Part shown: in pieces, positions 1 to 12,768 of the stretch
Position numbering within the stretch: position 1 is the first letter of the stretch
Layout of the letters: each line of letters opens with the position of its first letter
From: Loxodes magnus
Taxonomy: Eukaryota; Ciliophora; Karyorelictea; Loxodida; Loxodidae
DNA: 64,000 nucleotides
NCBI GenBank assembly: GCA_946699065.1
Contig: CAMPDV010000018.1
Coordinates: 620,001 to 684,000, forward strand
Direction: 5' to 3'
The notes under the pieces: model-generated
What the model saw: the letters and a program-made list of their open reading frames with translations, nothing else
Databases searched by the model: none
Told to the model about the DNA's origin: nothing
Program-made: the position numbers and the translations under genes

Positions 1-1579
1 CTCTGGTTGTTTATGGAACCATTACCTTTTTAAAGCTTTATTCTGCTTTTTTAACTCTATCAGTGAAGTTAAGGTCTTAAGTATTATACTTTTAAGGAGT
101 TTATTTGTTATTATTAGAAAAGAAAAAGAAGCAAGCTTCGTCAGTATTGTATGTCATGTTTTTGTATCTTAAAGGAGGGCTTTAGGCTTCTTAAGTTTGT
201 AAGAAATCAAGTTCAAGATTTAGCTTCTTTCTTTAAGCGTTTGGAACTTTCTTGTTTTAATAACCTTCATGCAATTAGTCTAAAGTTTTGGAAAAAGGAT
301 GAGCTGATTAAGGGGATTATGATGTATGCATTCTTTCATAAGTTTTTAAGTTTGGGCTTTTTTACTTATGATCTCTTCTTAATCTAGCTGACTGGCAACG
401 TCTCATATCTTCGTTTTCTCTTACTGCTGAGCGCTAATTTATCTCACTTATACTGTCAAATATTTTGGTTGAAGCAGAACGCATTTCTCGAGTGTTATCA
501 GATTAGTTAATAGTTTCGTAAGCTTTCATCACACTTATTGTTACTTAATTTTGCTACGATAAACTTCTTTAAGCGAAATTCTTTGCAAGTTCTATCGCGC
601 TTTTTGCTTCTTCTCCTTTATTTTAGAGAAATAATGACATTGAAAGATTATAAATTATCAATACTAAATCTTAAATGAAGTATTAATCCTTGCTGAGATT
701 TACAAGCTCGTCTTAATCTTTTTGTGAGGGAACAGATATTTAATTTTCTTAGCTTTAATCAAAGTTCTTTTATACAATAATAGGTTTGACTACTATACGT
801 TTTTACCTTTCACCTGTTAAATTATTTTCTTGCTGTTAATCTAAAATTTAAGTACTATTTTCCTTTTTATTTATAATATCTTACTCTTTCTTTGTAGAAT
901 TCACTTATTTACAAAGCTCCTAATTTATTTTTAGTTACTGATTCATAAATTCCAAAGTTTGCTATGAAATAGACTCTGCCATCCGTGCTCTTTGAAGTTC
1001 CAAAAGCATTTTAGATGCTTTTAACTTAATTTTGATAATGCAAACCAGCATTTTAATTCATTTCCTATTTTAGAACATTTCGTTTCTATTTGCAACGGTT
1101 TTTAAATAATCGTCTATCATTCTGCTAGCTTTTAGCAAATAGGAAATTGCCTAATATTTGTTAAGATTGGCTAAGCTTAGCGTTGCTAAGTTATTCATTA
1201 TTTCAATTCCAATTCTTTAAATTTCACAAACTGTTATCTCGTTTTACTGCTTAAACTTCATCAGCATTTCTAGGTTTTTAAAGGCGTTTTCAGCTTCTCT
1301 TAGAATCATTATTGAACTTTAGTTCTATTAAATCTTTTTTATAGTCAGTTTGTTACAAATTTTGATAAAGAGTATCAAGAGACTAGTAATAGGGAGATCG
1401 TTTTATTTGAAAAAATCCTTTATTTTTATAATTGCCTAAAAAGCTTAGTTCAGCTAGCCTTTTTTCTTTAATGTAACTGCTTAAATGTAAATTTGCGAAA
1501 TTTTTTCAACTTCAGTTTATTTACATGCTTGCTTCATATTTAAATAGATAAAGGCTACAGAAGTATAACTAACTAGCAT
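1..1579 (-). CDS. helical-repeat (TPR-like) protein, 3' end beyond window
   Basis: Read on the minus strand with TAA/TAG as Gln, one frame stays open from the ATG at 1579 to the left edge, about 525 residues, with a single in-frame TGA read as Trp near 1053. The first 350 residues are amphipathic helices in pairs (for example QIYIQAVTLKKKGQLNQAF, then IIKIKDFFKQ) that look like TPR-type repeats. After a Gln/Asn-rich linker there is another helical block, then a Ser/Pro/Gln-rich tail. I do not recognise the family. The start is uncertain: a second Met lies near 1533, and the frame is open upstream through another TGA. The C-terminus and stop lie outside the window. TPR is an inference from pattern only. 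Confidence 0.6.
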
Positions 1580-1586
1580 GCATTTA

Positions 1587-1985
1587 ATGATAGTTCATGC
1601 ATATGCTTTCTATATTATTATTTCATACCTTTAATTTCCTAAATCAGCCTTATCATACCTACACCTTCATTCAAACTTAGTATAATTAGCAAGAAATTTA
1701 AAGTGATTGTGTCTCATTAGAAAAGCGTGTGAGATAGCTAGTAAACATACAAAGGAACTTGATAAATATAAATAGATATTAAAGGGAAAATTTAAATACG
1801 TAAAGAATAAAATTTGATTGAACTACATTAAGATTCCAAAATCTATTCCTCAAATAGTTGCTTGCTTACTATTTGAAGGACTTCTAAGAATAGGTAGAGA
1901 TGTTGATCAAATGAATATCCTCATTGATAAATAAATTTATTCTGCTACTAAAAGCTAGGCGTTTTATTAACTTTTAATAATATGA
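1587..1985 (+). CDS. possible small cyclin-fold-like ORF
   Basis: An ORF of 132 codons ends at TGA 1983-1985. Its second half resembles one cyclin/TFIIB repeat: an A-x-E-I-A-x-K-x-x-x-E-L helix, then IPKSIPQIVACLLFEGLL and a closing IYSATKSQAFYQLL helix. In-frame TGA codons fall at two plausible Trp positions. The ATG at 1587 is only 8 nt from the ATG of the divergent gene at 1579, so the true start, or the gene itself, is doubtful. It could also be a remnant of a longer TFIIB/BRF-like gene. Confidence 0.3.
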
Positions 1986-2060
1986 TATTATAAAATATTA
2001 TCATTTAAAGTAGGGAATTTATCTTATGCCATTGCATTAAATTAAGAAACAATATTTACG

Positions 2061-2605
2061 ATGGTTGAAATAAAATTAGAAGACACTAAGAGGCTTTTTG
2101 GATTCTGTTCCTTTGTATGAGTCATAACTTCACTTGCTATTTCAATTTCCTCCTTTTATGTTCTTTTAACATCAGAGAAGAATTGTTCAGTTGATCTTAG
2201 AGATTATTTAGTGGTATCGGGAATATTTTACTTTATCTTCAGCATGGTACTCTTAGTTTACGAAGTGATGGAAATAATAGGTGTAGAGAGGGATTTTTTA
2301 TATAGAATAGTTTACTGCTTTCTTTTTTGCGTGTTCTGGTAAGAAATTACATTTTAGTGGAGTCTTCTCGGTTTTTGTATTAGGGAATGTGAAGTTCTAC
2401 GCTGATGATTATGATTGCAGGGATAGTAAGCAATTATATAGAATTTTATGAAGGACATGTCATTCTTGTTGCTTCACTTATATCTGACTACATTTTACTG
2501 GGAGTTCTATCTCTTTTCATTTGCCTTCTAACTATAGTACTTTTTGGATATGGAAATTGGTTTGGAAAACCAAGAAAGAGAACTCTCAAGAAGTACGCCT
2601 ATTGA
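2061..2605 (+). CDS. four-TM membrane protein, two tiny introns
   Basis: Begins MVEIKLEDTKRLFGFCSFVW and has hydrophobic segments at about residues 12-32, 48-70, 85-115 and 130-155, with a basic tail ending KKYAY before TGA 2603-2605. The first half is in one frame and the second in another. A 19-nt intron at 2339-2357 (GTAAG...TTTTAG) followed by a second at 2371-2383 (13 nt) or 2362-2383 (22 nt) restores a continuous protein; the second boundary is unsettled. TGA codons are read as Trp at residue 20 and in the third helix. It weakly resembles the 43616 protein around the first extracellular loop (charged-x-D/N-C then a hydrophobic helix). Function unknown. Confidence 0.65.
2339..2357 (+). 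other. 19-nt intron
   Basis: GTAAG at the 5' end and TTTTAG at the 3' end. Removing it, with a second small intron downstream, joins the two hydrophobic halves of the 2061 gene in one frame. Confidence 0.6.
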
Positions 2606-3424
2606 TGTCTTTTTATTTATATAATTAAATTTTAACTACTTCTTAAGGTCTAAAGGATCTAAATTTATAAGTAATACTCTTTATTTATAACTCTTTTATT
2701 TCTTACTCTTATCTTCTCTTTTTAGTGCTATCATTATATTAAAATCTGATCTTCTACTAAATCTTTCTCAGCAATGAAAAATTAATTTGCCTTCACTTTT
2801 ATTTATGTAATTTCTAAGCAATTTCTACTAATATCAAGTTAATCTGATAAATCTCTAATTTACTATCACATACCTTATTATTTATAGTATATCAAAGCTT
2901 TATTTTATTAAGCTATAAAATATTAAATTTGATGCTTTTATTATCTAAAGAAGCTAGCAGATGTTTACTGTTTACTCTTAATAAATAGATTTTATTAAGT
3001 TCTAGTTAGATAACCATACAGCTCTTCTTAGATATAGAACTTAACTAACAACATAATTATTCTTAATAATTAGCTTGAGAATAACTCTTTCATTAATAAG
3101 CCTTTGGCACTCTATTAAAGCTAAATGATAGTTATTTGGAGTGCTTAGATACGTTAGAGCTACTTAATAATAAAAAGGAAAGCTTTTACCTTATGTTTAG
3201 TATTTCTTAATTAACTTAACTTAATCTTCTATTATATAAGCAGATTAGTCCTTATATGTAGCTCTAGTTGTATGATTAGATGATATTATTTTTTCCATAA
3301 GCAGCATAATATATAAAGGAGAATCTGAATACAGTATCGATATGGAGATGCTTTAGGGTTTTGTAATAAGGAATAGAAGTTAATTCTTTAATATTTTGAA
3401 AAAGAGTTTCTTAATAATTCCATA
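2606..3424. other. AT-rich intergenic spacer
   Basis: About 820 bases between the four-TM gene and CEP164, both on the plus strand. No domain-like translation, RNA gene or repeat seen. It should contain the 3' UTR of one gene and the promoter of the other. Confidence 0.5.
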
Positions 3425-6065
3425 ATGAATAAGGATTTTTAAGGAGATAGTGTTATCCTAGAAGAAGAAATTGACGAAAATTATGAACCTACAGAGGATG
3501 AAATACTAGAGTATGCTAAATGGCTTGGCATGGATCCCAAAAATGATTAAGAATATTTTTACATTGCCAAAGAAGGACTCAAAGCTCCTTTACCTGAACC
3601 TTGAAAACCATGTAGAACAAGTTAAGGTGATATTTACTACTTTAACTTTGAATCAGGAGAAAGCGTATGGGAACATCCATGTGATGAGTATTACCGTAAA
3701 TAGTTTATCGAAGCTAAAGAAGCAAAGAAGAAAAAAGACACATTTAAAAAGAAGGAAAACAGGAAAGAAGAAGTTAAATAGGATAAAGGCAAAGTAGAAA
3801 ATTTTAACCCTGTTTAAAAACCTATAAGCAAATAGCTTCCTCCTGCTATTCCATAAAAAATCCCTCTTAACTTAGAATAACCTGTAAGAAATTCATTAGA
3901 CAAAAAAGAAGATATACTTCTAAAAGCAGAAAAGCAAAAGAGATTAAAGTAGAAGCAAACTGAAATGGAATAGTAACATTAACTTGCTATGCAAGATATT
4001 CAAAAGTAGCATGAAAAAATAGTAACTGAGTTGACAGATCAGCACAATAAGAAGCTAGATTAACTACAGTAATAAAGTAGAAGATAATAAGAACTTTCCA
4101 TAAAAGAAAAGGAGCAAGAATATCAAATAGAACTAAGGAAGCAACTTTTAGAATTGCAAGAAGAAATTGATAATAAACTTGCCTAGGAGAAGAAGAATAA
4201 GGCTGATTTACTCAAAAGGCAGCTCGACATGCTTTAAAAAGAAAATGGCCTTCATTTAGAAAAGATTCAGAAAAACTACGAGCTTAAGTTATAAGCAGAA
4301 TAGTAAAAATTAGAAAGTATGCTAGAAACTTCGAAACATGGTAACATATCCGAGCTTATTTCACAAAAATAGTACCAATAGGAAGAAAGAAAAAAACTTG
4401 AAAAAGAGAATACAACTTTAACTAGTCAAAACTAATAAATTCAATAGGAAAATCAAAATCTTAAATAAGAAAGTTAGAACCTTCAGAAATAAAAAAGTGA
4501 GTTGTAAAATAAAAAAATATAAGATGAATAGCAGTTCTAAAAATAAAGAGATAACTTTAAACTAACAGCAGAATAGGAAGAAATTATAGAGGAATTGAAA
4601 ATTCAACACGAGTAAAAAAGAAATGATTTTGCAAAAGAGAATAAGGAAAAACTTAGCAAAATCTAGCAGATGCATAGCAATGAAATAGAATAGATAAAGA
4701 AGAGTTAAAAGTCATAATATAAAAGCTTAAAGGAAAATGAAAACAACTAACTAAAAGTTTTTACATAAGAAAAAGCCAAAATGCTGGATAAAATAAAAGC
4801 CTAGTTATAACAGGAATTATAGTAAGAAATAAAAAGAGAATAGATAAAGTTCGAATCTCAGAAATAATAATTCATGGATGAAATGCAAATTTTTAAAACG
4901 AGCGAAATATAGAAAATAAAATTTGTGCATGATTCGGAACTCCAAGAATTAAAAAGTGATCTACAATAAAAAATATAAGAAAGTGATAGAACTGAAGAAA
5001 TAAAGGAATTGGAAAAACAAATGTAAGAGATAAACGAACAGCTTTATAACAAGAATGAGTAGTTAATTCAAATGCAAAATGAACTTCAAAAGCTAAATAA
5101 GTAATAAACAGAAAATAAAAGTAAAACTAGTGAATATGAAAAAGAAGCTGAATAATTAGAGTAATAGTTAAGAGCAAAAGAAGATAATATTTAGACTTTG
5201 CAAGGTTAAATATAAAAAATTAGAGAATAATTTGATTAACAATCTGTTTAAACGGGTGATTAGGAACTTAATAGAGAAATTTTCTTAAAGGAAAACGAAG
5301 TAGTTTCTCTATAATAAGAACTAGATCTTATTAAATAGGAACTAGTATAAAAGGATATAATTTTAGAAAACATAAGAAACGAGTAAAAGAGTGAACAATA
5401 TCAATCTTTCTCAGAAAAAAAATAGCAATTTGAAAGTTAAGAAAAGAAGCAAATTGATATCTTAGAGAAACAAAGAATTGATATGTTAGAAAAGTAAATC
5501 TAGGAACTAAAAACAATAGTTGCAAAAAAACATTAGCAAGAATAGTCTATGCCACATCTCCCTCCAAGGCAAAAAGCATCTGAATCAAGTGAACAAATAT
5601 AATTAGAATCTTTATAAAACGTTAAATTGGCAATTCGTCAGGAAAAAGAAGAATTAAAAGAAATAAAAAAATAATTGGAAAAAGAACGATAACTTTGGAA
5701 AGATCAAGTACAACCTTCTGATCCTTCAAAAAAAAGAGAATTATAAGCAGTAAAAAAAGTTCTTGACAATAATATCTAAAATTATAATACTCAGCTAAAT
5801 GAATTACAGTAAGTATTAATATAGTTAATCTGAAAAGTTACTTAGTGCTAGTGATGAAGAATTAGAAGAAGCATGGAAACCACCTCCTAATCGGCATTAT
5901 AACAGCTCATTGTAAATGCATTAGAAACATCTCTCAAAGCTAGCCCACTCACGAGAATAGATGAAGGACATGTTTCAATAGCAGTGTAGTTGGCTAAATA
6001 ACATGAAAAAAGCAGCAGAATTCGCTTAGTTATCTCCTAATAGATTTAACGCTTATTACTATTGA
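3425..6065 (+). CDS. CEP164: CEP164 homologue (basal-body distal appendage)
   Basis: In animals CEP164 sits on distal appendages of the mother centriole/basal body and is needed to dock it to the membrane for ciliogenesis. Here 874 residues are encoded by exons 3425-5808 and 5825-6065, with a 16-nt intron. Residues about 20-95 match the family's N-terminal signature: EYAKWLGMDP, then EGLKAPLPEPWKPC and a WW domain with GDIYYFNFESGESVWEHPC, followed by DEYYR. The Trp of EPWKPC is the TGA at 3602. The remaining roughly 700 residues are an almost unbroken Gln/Glu/Lys-rich coiled coil, nearly all its Gln codons being TAA or TAG. It is shorter than human CEP164 (about 1460 residues). The start is the first ATG in frame before the conserved region; the stop is TGA 6063-6065. 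Confidence 0.93.
5809..5824 (+). other. 16-nt intron in CEP164
   Basis: GTAAGTATTAATATAG. Its removal shifts the frame by one and joins the coiled coil to a C-terminal tail ending at TGA 6063; without it the frame hits TGA at once. Confidence 0.9.
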
Positions 6066-6561
6066 GTAAATTTTTAGTTTACATTTTGTTTAATCTCTTA
6101 GAATCATTCATTCTCAACTTAGAAATTACTTTTTTTAAATAAAGTCTACTTACTAAGTTCTTTAACAATTTCTATAAGCTATTTCCCGTTATTGAACTAT
6201 AAAACACTTAACCAATTGCTATATTTCCTATAATAAAGTTAAATTTTACAAATAGTAGCAATATTATATTATTGAGGCATAAAACATTCACTTATACTTC
6301 TAAAAACTTGTGATTTTGTCTTTTATAAAAATTTAAATAAAAGATATTAATTTTAGAGATATATAGTACTAAAATATTTTAAATGAAATTTAACTTTTAA
6401 ATGAGAGATATTAGATTATATATTCAATTTTATTTGCTAAGATAAAAATAGGAAGTCACAAGAGAATAATGAGATCTCTTTATAATATTAGAATTATAAT
6501 TAAAGATATAGCATACTACATTAATTGGAGATTAGCAGTTAATTAAATATTAGGTTTTTGT
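6066..6561. other. convergent intergenic spacer
   Basis: About 500 bases between the 3' ends of CEP164 (+) and Nup155 (-). Very AT-rich, with no feature seen apart from what must be two 3' ends. Confidence 0.5.
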
Positions 6562-9500
6562 TCATATTCTAATTTTCTTGTTCAAATCCAAAAACCTTTC
6601 CTTTAGATTAAATTTCTTATCTAAACTTAAACTTTCCAACATATTTATACTTCGATTGATTTCTTCTGTATGGGATTTGAAGTCTATCACAAATTAATAG
6701 TCTCTATCCTAAGCATTTAATACTAGAGACTTATTTCTTATGTTAACTTGGTTAATCCATCAGTCCAGGAACCTATACATACAAGAATGATCTAACTGTA
6801 ATTCGCTTTATCCTGTTTAGTCTTTAAAACGAGTTGTTAATTCTACATATGCTTTAAATATTTCACTGGCATGCGTTCAATTTTAAGTATCTACTACAAA
6901 ACCAAAAAATCACTTAACGTCACTTAATTTGATTTCGATACATTGTAATACTGCACGAAAGCAAAAGGCAAGTTAAAATTATTAATATAAACTTATTATT
7001 TTATTCTTTAATTCAGTAGTTGGAACTTACTTTAGAATTTCAGGGTATATTTGATACAACTCATTTCTAATTCAGATTTAAGAAATTTCTTAAACTTAGT
7101 ATTTTTAGTAATGTTGCAAAATCTTAAGTTTTATTTCCCATAATTATAAGTCAGTTGCATAGTTGGAGTAAAGAAACTAAATTTTCATTAGTTCTTTAGG
7201 AAAATCTTGCTGAATGATGCTTTATATTTCCAATTAAATCAGAACTTCATCTTTGAACTTGAGTAGCTCTTGCTTTATTTCTATTATTCTCTTTTGCTAA
7301 TTTACCTCTGAGCACTAGTGAGCGTTTTCAAGACAATTCAGGGCTTATTGTATATAACTTAGCCTTTATTCACAAAATATTCCATTGATGTTAGCTAGTT
7401 CATTGTAAATCTAAAAAGCTCTCATATAATTACCTTTTTCCATCTCGTATTCAGCAGTTAAGTGCTTATCTTATATTAAGTCCATGTAATCAACAGTAAG
7501 AGGATTGTTTACAAGTTTTACTATATCTTCTTATCTTCCCATAATCTATAACTATGAGCAGAATAAGTCATGTAAGTTTCTGTCTTTCACTTCATCGAAC
7601 AATGCAAGCATAGCTTTCTTCTAGTTTTCTAGTTAAATTTAAGCTTCAATAGCTTGCTGAGTATTAACTTAGTAGTATAAATCCTAAACTGTTTTCATTA
7701 TAAGATTTTCACATTCTTCTTTATATTGTTACTCAATCTCTTATACAAGAAATTCACTTTGATAGTATTTCTTTACGGCTATTCTCAATATTTAAGAATA
7801 TGCGTAAAGACCAATTAGGTTTTCTACTATTCTGCTGCACCTAACTTAATTGCGTTCGTCTAAAGTGCATAAATGGATTTTAATAGCATTCTTTAAATAA
7901 AGGTCTACAGCTTAGTTCAAAAATTGTGATGATTGTTGTTAAAGTTTAGTTTTATCCTCTTCTTGTAATGAAGCATAGCTTTGCTATTAATATTAATAGG
8001 CTCTTTAACTATATTCTTCTGCAACATAAATCTCCAAATCACTTTAGCAAAAGTAAGAAGGAAAGCAGCTCACAAAGTTCTATAGTAACTACTCCCATTT
8101 TTTATACTATAGAATCTTTTTCTCATTTTAGATGTAGCAATCTAGTATTTCCTAAACAATATTAACTCCTCCTTCTGTTATAATGATCTCCCAGAACTAA
8201 AGTTCAAATAGATTTTATCTGCATTTCAAGCTTGTCTGCTGGACTAAAAGTCTAAAAGGTTGCTTCTAGTTTTGCTTAATGATTTTGTTTCTAATTTATC
8301 TTTCAAAAAGTTCAATTAGCAGAGCAGTAGCATCAATTACCTTCTTAATAAAAGATTATAATATAAACAATGGATCCTCATTGATCTTTAGCATTTTAGT
8401 ATCTATTTACTAAAATACAGTCAAACTATTTAAGAAGGCCTCTATATAGCTAACTTGTTTCTAAAGCTCTTAAATTTAGCTAACACTTCATGCCTCTACT
8501 TAATTTTATCATTTTCCATCTACTGAAAAAGTTAAATTTCTGTATCAAATGTGCCTTAATTTCCTACTTAACATTAGCCATACTCCATCTACAAAGCTAT
8601 TTCTATTCTATATATTTTGGGTGGAGAAAATGGCTCCGTATTCATTAACTTCTTACTCTTATTGTAAAGAACTCTATAATTTTTCATTTTGAGTTAGACA
8701 GTAATTAAGTAGAATTAACTTAGCTAGGTAAAGAACTTCTTTATTGTTGCTTAGTGAAACGTACTATAAGTTCATAGGGTTAATTTCGCTTTTTCTATTG
8801 CTTTTGTAATAAGTCTATAGTGATTATGAAGTCAAAATGCAAACATCCTTGTTGCAACATATTTCTAATAGCATTGAACTCGTTTAGCTTGAACCAAACT
8901 AATTGAAAATTTCCTAAATGGGACTTTAGTCAGATTTAACAGTTTCAATTGTAAGAGATAGAAGTAAATGGTATAAGCGATCAATGGGTCTTAATTAAAT
9001 CAAGAAGTTAATTTCATTAGTTGTTAAGTAGCTGATTTATAAAGGTTTGAGCAAGCTTTATTGTGAATATTAAGAACAGCTCATTAAATCTAAATTTCCA
9101 AGCGCAGCTCCTTAAAATCTACTTCTATATAAATTTGGATTAAGTGCCTCAGCTTTGCTTTCTAAGAATCTATTATGAGTACCTAGATATAACCCAGTGA
9201 AAGCGTAGAAAGGTTTAAAATCTTCCTTAGATTCCTTTCTAGCAACTAAGCTCAGCTACTCGTTTAATAGAGAAATATTTTACAAACTAGTAAATATTCC
9301 ATAATCAAACTCATCAAGCTAAGCAGTGCATATTTGAATTTACTAGTTGACTCTCGCACAAAAGATTCAAATGTTTTAAATAATCTCTGAAGAAATTATT
9401 TCGATAGGGTTTATTTAGCTTATCTGTGCCTTTATTTTATTATTGAAATTCTTATTTAGATCTTAAGTTGACTAAATTTGAGATAAGGATATAGGAGGGT

Positions 9501-10710
9501 ATTTTATCATAAAATCTTAAATTATATTAGCTCGTAAATATTACCCAATTAAAGGTAACTTTGATACCAGTCTCTATAACTTATTTACCTTTTCAAGCTT
9601 GATTTATAAGAAAATTCTAATTCCATTATTCAGAACTAGTAGAAGGTGGAAATTTTACAGACAGATAGTTTAGTCTAATGCATGAATTGAAAAAATATCA
9701 GTCATCATATCATAAGTTAGCACTGGTTACCCGTAAATCCTGCTTAAAATATCTTATCCATCTAAAGATTTAAGCTGTTTAAGTTTATCACCTTTATCTC
9801 CTAAGAAATAAATGTCTATTCTATTCCTTAAAATGCTTTAACTCACTTTATAGTTTTCCAAAAGGGCATATAAAATATTCCTTGTCTCATCTATTACAAT
9901 TTACTTGATTGCTCAGCTATTAGGTAATAGGAAGTTTGATTAAGAGTCAATTTTAAGATACTTGGTTGTCTATAAAATGATATTATGGAATTTAGCCTCA
10001 TAAAGATTTCCATTATAACCGCCCATGAAAACTCTTGGTTTTTCACCGTTCCAAAATTTAGATTATGTAGCTTCTATGCAATTTGAATTTAAACTAGCAT
10101 CAACTTAATCTCCAGTAGCACTCAAATGTATTTTTTCTTCAGCAAAGTGTAAATAAATAAGTTAAATCTTGGTTTCTGTAACTAGAGCTAAGATCCAAGA
10201 GACTTCTTAGGAATATTTAGTTCTGTCTGGATTCATTAATTTAAGGTTTAAAATATCAGCTTCTGCTTCAAAATCAGCTATTTATCCCTTTTCTCAATCT
10301 CATAAGTATAGGAAGTTATTAATAGTAAAATAGACATTTTCAATCTATCCTAAAATACCATTTGTGAACCTTCTAAGCATACCTGCCTTTTAAGTTTCTT
10401 CAAAAATTTTCGATATTTATACTGGATAAGGAATTCCATCCCTCAAAGGCATGAATTAATTTGCTGTTATTGAGTAGTCCTAGTTACTAATTGGAAGAAT
10501 GCTAAATTATCTTTCGTCTCGTTCTAAAACTTCCTGCATAAAATTAGAAGCTTAAAGTAAAGCTTATTATTGCCAATATTCTTTTACATGCCATTCGACT
10601 GGAACAAAGATTTAAGTCTAATCTTTGGCTTTTTAAGATTAAGTACTTTCAAGAATTTTATCTTGCTTCATTTAAACTCCCAAGGGAGTGACTAAACTAG
10701 GAGTTTGCAT
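6562..10710 (-). CDS. NUP155: nucleoporin Nup155/Nup170 family
   Basis: A scaffold nucleoporin of the inner ring. ATG 10710 to TGA 6564-6562 gives 1382 residues with no net frame change, close to the roughly 1390 of human NUP155. The N-terminal part shows the family's entry into the beta-propeller: PLRDGIPYPVQISKIFEE, then AGMLRRFTNGILGQIENVYF, then TINNFLYLWDWEKG, where the second Trp of LWDW is a TGA. Propeller-type blocks follow for about 500 residues (for example VTETKIQLIYLHF, QIVIDETRNILYALLENYKV), then a long all-helical region typical of the alpha-solenoid. The C-terminus ends NKKIRI. No introns are needed. Other large beta-propeller/solenoid nucleoporins are less likely because of the opening signature. 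Confidence 0.85.
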
Positions 10711-11021
10711 TTTTGCTTAACAGATAAAATTCAAAGTATACAAGAAAGGTAAATTTAGAAAGCTAAAAATCTAATAATTTTACTTTCTTCTAATTAAACC
10801 TTAATTAAATAGCTTTCATCTAGTAATTAATTTAGTACCCTTCATTGTTAAGGAATACTTATTGTTATCACTCTTAAAATATAATTTGCTCATTAATAAT
10901 TAAAATACATGTAAAGGACATTATTTAGGAATAAAAAGTGTGTTGGATAAGGAAGATGCTAAAGTATAGTAAGCACTGATTGAATATATTTGCTGACGAA
11001 TTAAATTGATGGGAATAACTA
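10711..11021. other. divergent promoter region
   Basis: 311 bases between the start of Nup155 (-) and the start of the PH-kinase (+); both promoters should lie here. No motif stands out in the AT-rich background. Confidence 0.4.
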
Positions 11022-12768
11022 ATGAGTCTAATTATATTCTATGAAGCTACTATTTTTAATTGCTTAATTGCTTATATTATATGCTTAATAACTTTGCCTT
11101 TTAATGGTCTTCTTTATGTTATCTTTAAATCTTTTTTTAAATTAATGGAGAGTGTTTTCGAAGAGAATCCTGATCATAATCAAATTAGTGGAGGGTGGAA
11201 GAGATTTAACGAAGATTCTTAAACATTGTATAAGCTATTGAATTAGCAGAGTTTGCTAGAGTAGTTAAATTTTGAGGGATATGTGATAGAAAAAGTAGAG
11301 AATGAGTATAATAGAGTGTATGCTGTCATTTATAATGAAGTTTTCTAAATAGTTGATAATCCTTAAAATAAGAAGCTGATTAAGTGATTGAATATCAGGT
11401 TTAGAAGGATCAAACCTACTATTAATGAGAAGTATAAATATGGATTCACTATTTTTGGTGATTCGAACGCTTATGATATATTTTTTGATTCTTAGTAAGA
11501 ACTAAATGCATGGATGGAATATTTTACTGAGTATTGTGTTCAACTTAATCTAGAAAATTATTATCAGAAAATTAAGGAAATTGGCAAAGGTAATTATGCT
11601 AAAGTTTACTTGGCTAAAGAAATTCAAACTGATGAGATTGTGGCTATTAAGTCAGTATTAAAAGATACTTTGAGAGAAAGCCATAGAAATATATCTGCAA
11701 TTGTACAAGAAGTTGATGCGATGAGAGGACTTAGACATCCCTATCTTTGTACTTTTTTTGCTATTTTTGAGGATAAAAATTACGTTCACTTAGTTATAGA
11801 ATTTTGTCCAGGAGGAGAACTTTTTAAAAGAATCATTAAGAGAGGTAAATTTTCGGAATATGCCTCAGCTAGGCTAACTTAAAATCTATTAGAAGCTATG
11901 GTATATCTACATGAAACTGCAAGAGTTGCTCATAGAGACATCAAACCAGAAAATCTCTTAATGCTTTCATTTGAAAATGACTTTGAATTTAAAATTGCTG
12001 ACTTTGGTTTAGCGACTAAGTTCAAAGAATAAAATGAATTAATTCTTAGATGTGGATCACCTGGTTATGTAGCTCCTGAAATACTAAAGAATAAGAATTA
12101 TGGTGCCAAAGCAGATATATTTTCTATAGGAATAATATTATACATTGTTCTGTCAGGAAGATCTCCCTTTCATGGAAAGTAGCCTTAAGAAGTTTTGATG
12201 TAAAACAGAGAGTGCAAAATTCATTTTTAGGAAAAGTATTGATTTAATGTTTCTAGAGAAGCTATGCATTGTGTACTTATGCTCACTGAGCCTGATCCAA
12301 AACTTCGGCCATCAGCTCGAGAAGCATTATCACATCCTTGGTTTTCAAAATAAAAGCTTCCTTAAAGTCCTTTAATACCAGCAAATCAAATAAGTACTCC
12401 AAATGCTTTAATAAAAACACTCTCACCAGGTACTAGTCCTTCAAGCAAGCTAATTTCAAGAGAAATGATGTCAAGAATAAATAGAAAGTAGTAAAGAAAC
12501 TCCATTCTTACATTGGGAAACAAAAGTTTACTTAATAACCAAGTTTTGTCTCCTACCAGAATTTAGAAATAGCGTGTTTCTATTAGCATACAGAAAAATG
12601 AAATAGTAAACTGTAAGACTTAATACAGCTATGAAATAGGAATTAAAGGCAGCTGTAGCCTTACATACTCAACCCAAGAAGATTTTAGAATCTTAAGAGT
12701 AGACAGAATCTCAAAATATAAAAGCCAATGTTGCAAACGAAGAGGAAACAACTCAAAATTTATAGTGA
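11022..12768 (+). CDS. PH-domain protein kinase (CaMK-like)
   Basis: A Ser/Thr kinase of 576 residues from exons 11022-12612 and 12629-12768. Residues 1-45 are hydrophobic with two possible membrane helices. Residues about 85-175 look like a PH domain, including [12 protein letters not shown] and [11 protein letters not shown] as the C-terminal helix (the first Trp is TGA). The kinase domain spans about 180-440: [14 protein letters not shown] (glycine loop), VAIKSV (lysine), [10 protein letters not shown] (catalytic loop), [16 protein letters not shown] and the HPWF end. All catalytic residues are present. The tail is Ser/Thr-rich. The fold is CaMK/CDPK-like but no EF-hands are visible; the PH domain suggests phosphoinositide-dependent membrane recruitment. 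The stop TGA at 12766 is reached only after removing the intron. Confidence 0.9.
12613..12628 (+). other. 16-nt intron in the PH-kinase gene
   Basis: GTAAGACTTAATACAG. Removing it gives a polar Glu/Gln-rich tail ([15 protein letters not shown]) that ends promptly at TGA; leaving it in gives an open, less protein-like frame. Confidence 0.85.

Noticed and set aside
151-387. Plus-strand ORF of 78 codons
   Set aside because: Opposite-strand shadow of the helical-repeat gene, whose frame stays gene-like for 1.5 kb.
3513-3797. 94-codon plus-strand ORF
   Set aside because: Shadow frame of the CEP164 gene, which carries the conserved WW and EPWKPC motifs in another frame.
11009-11011. Upstream ATG of the PH-kinase
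   Set aside because: It is in a different frame from the PH and kinase domains; ATG 11022 is in frame.
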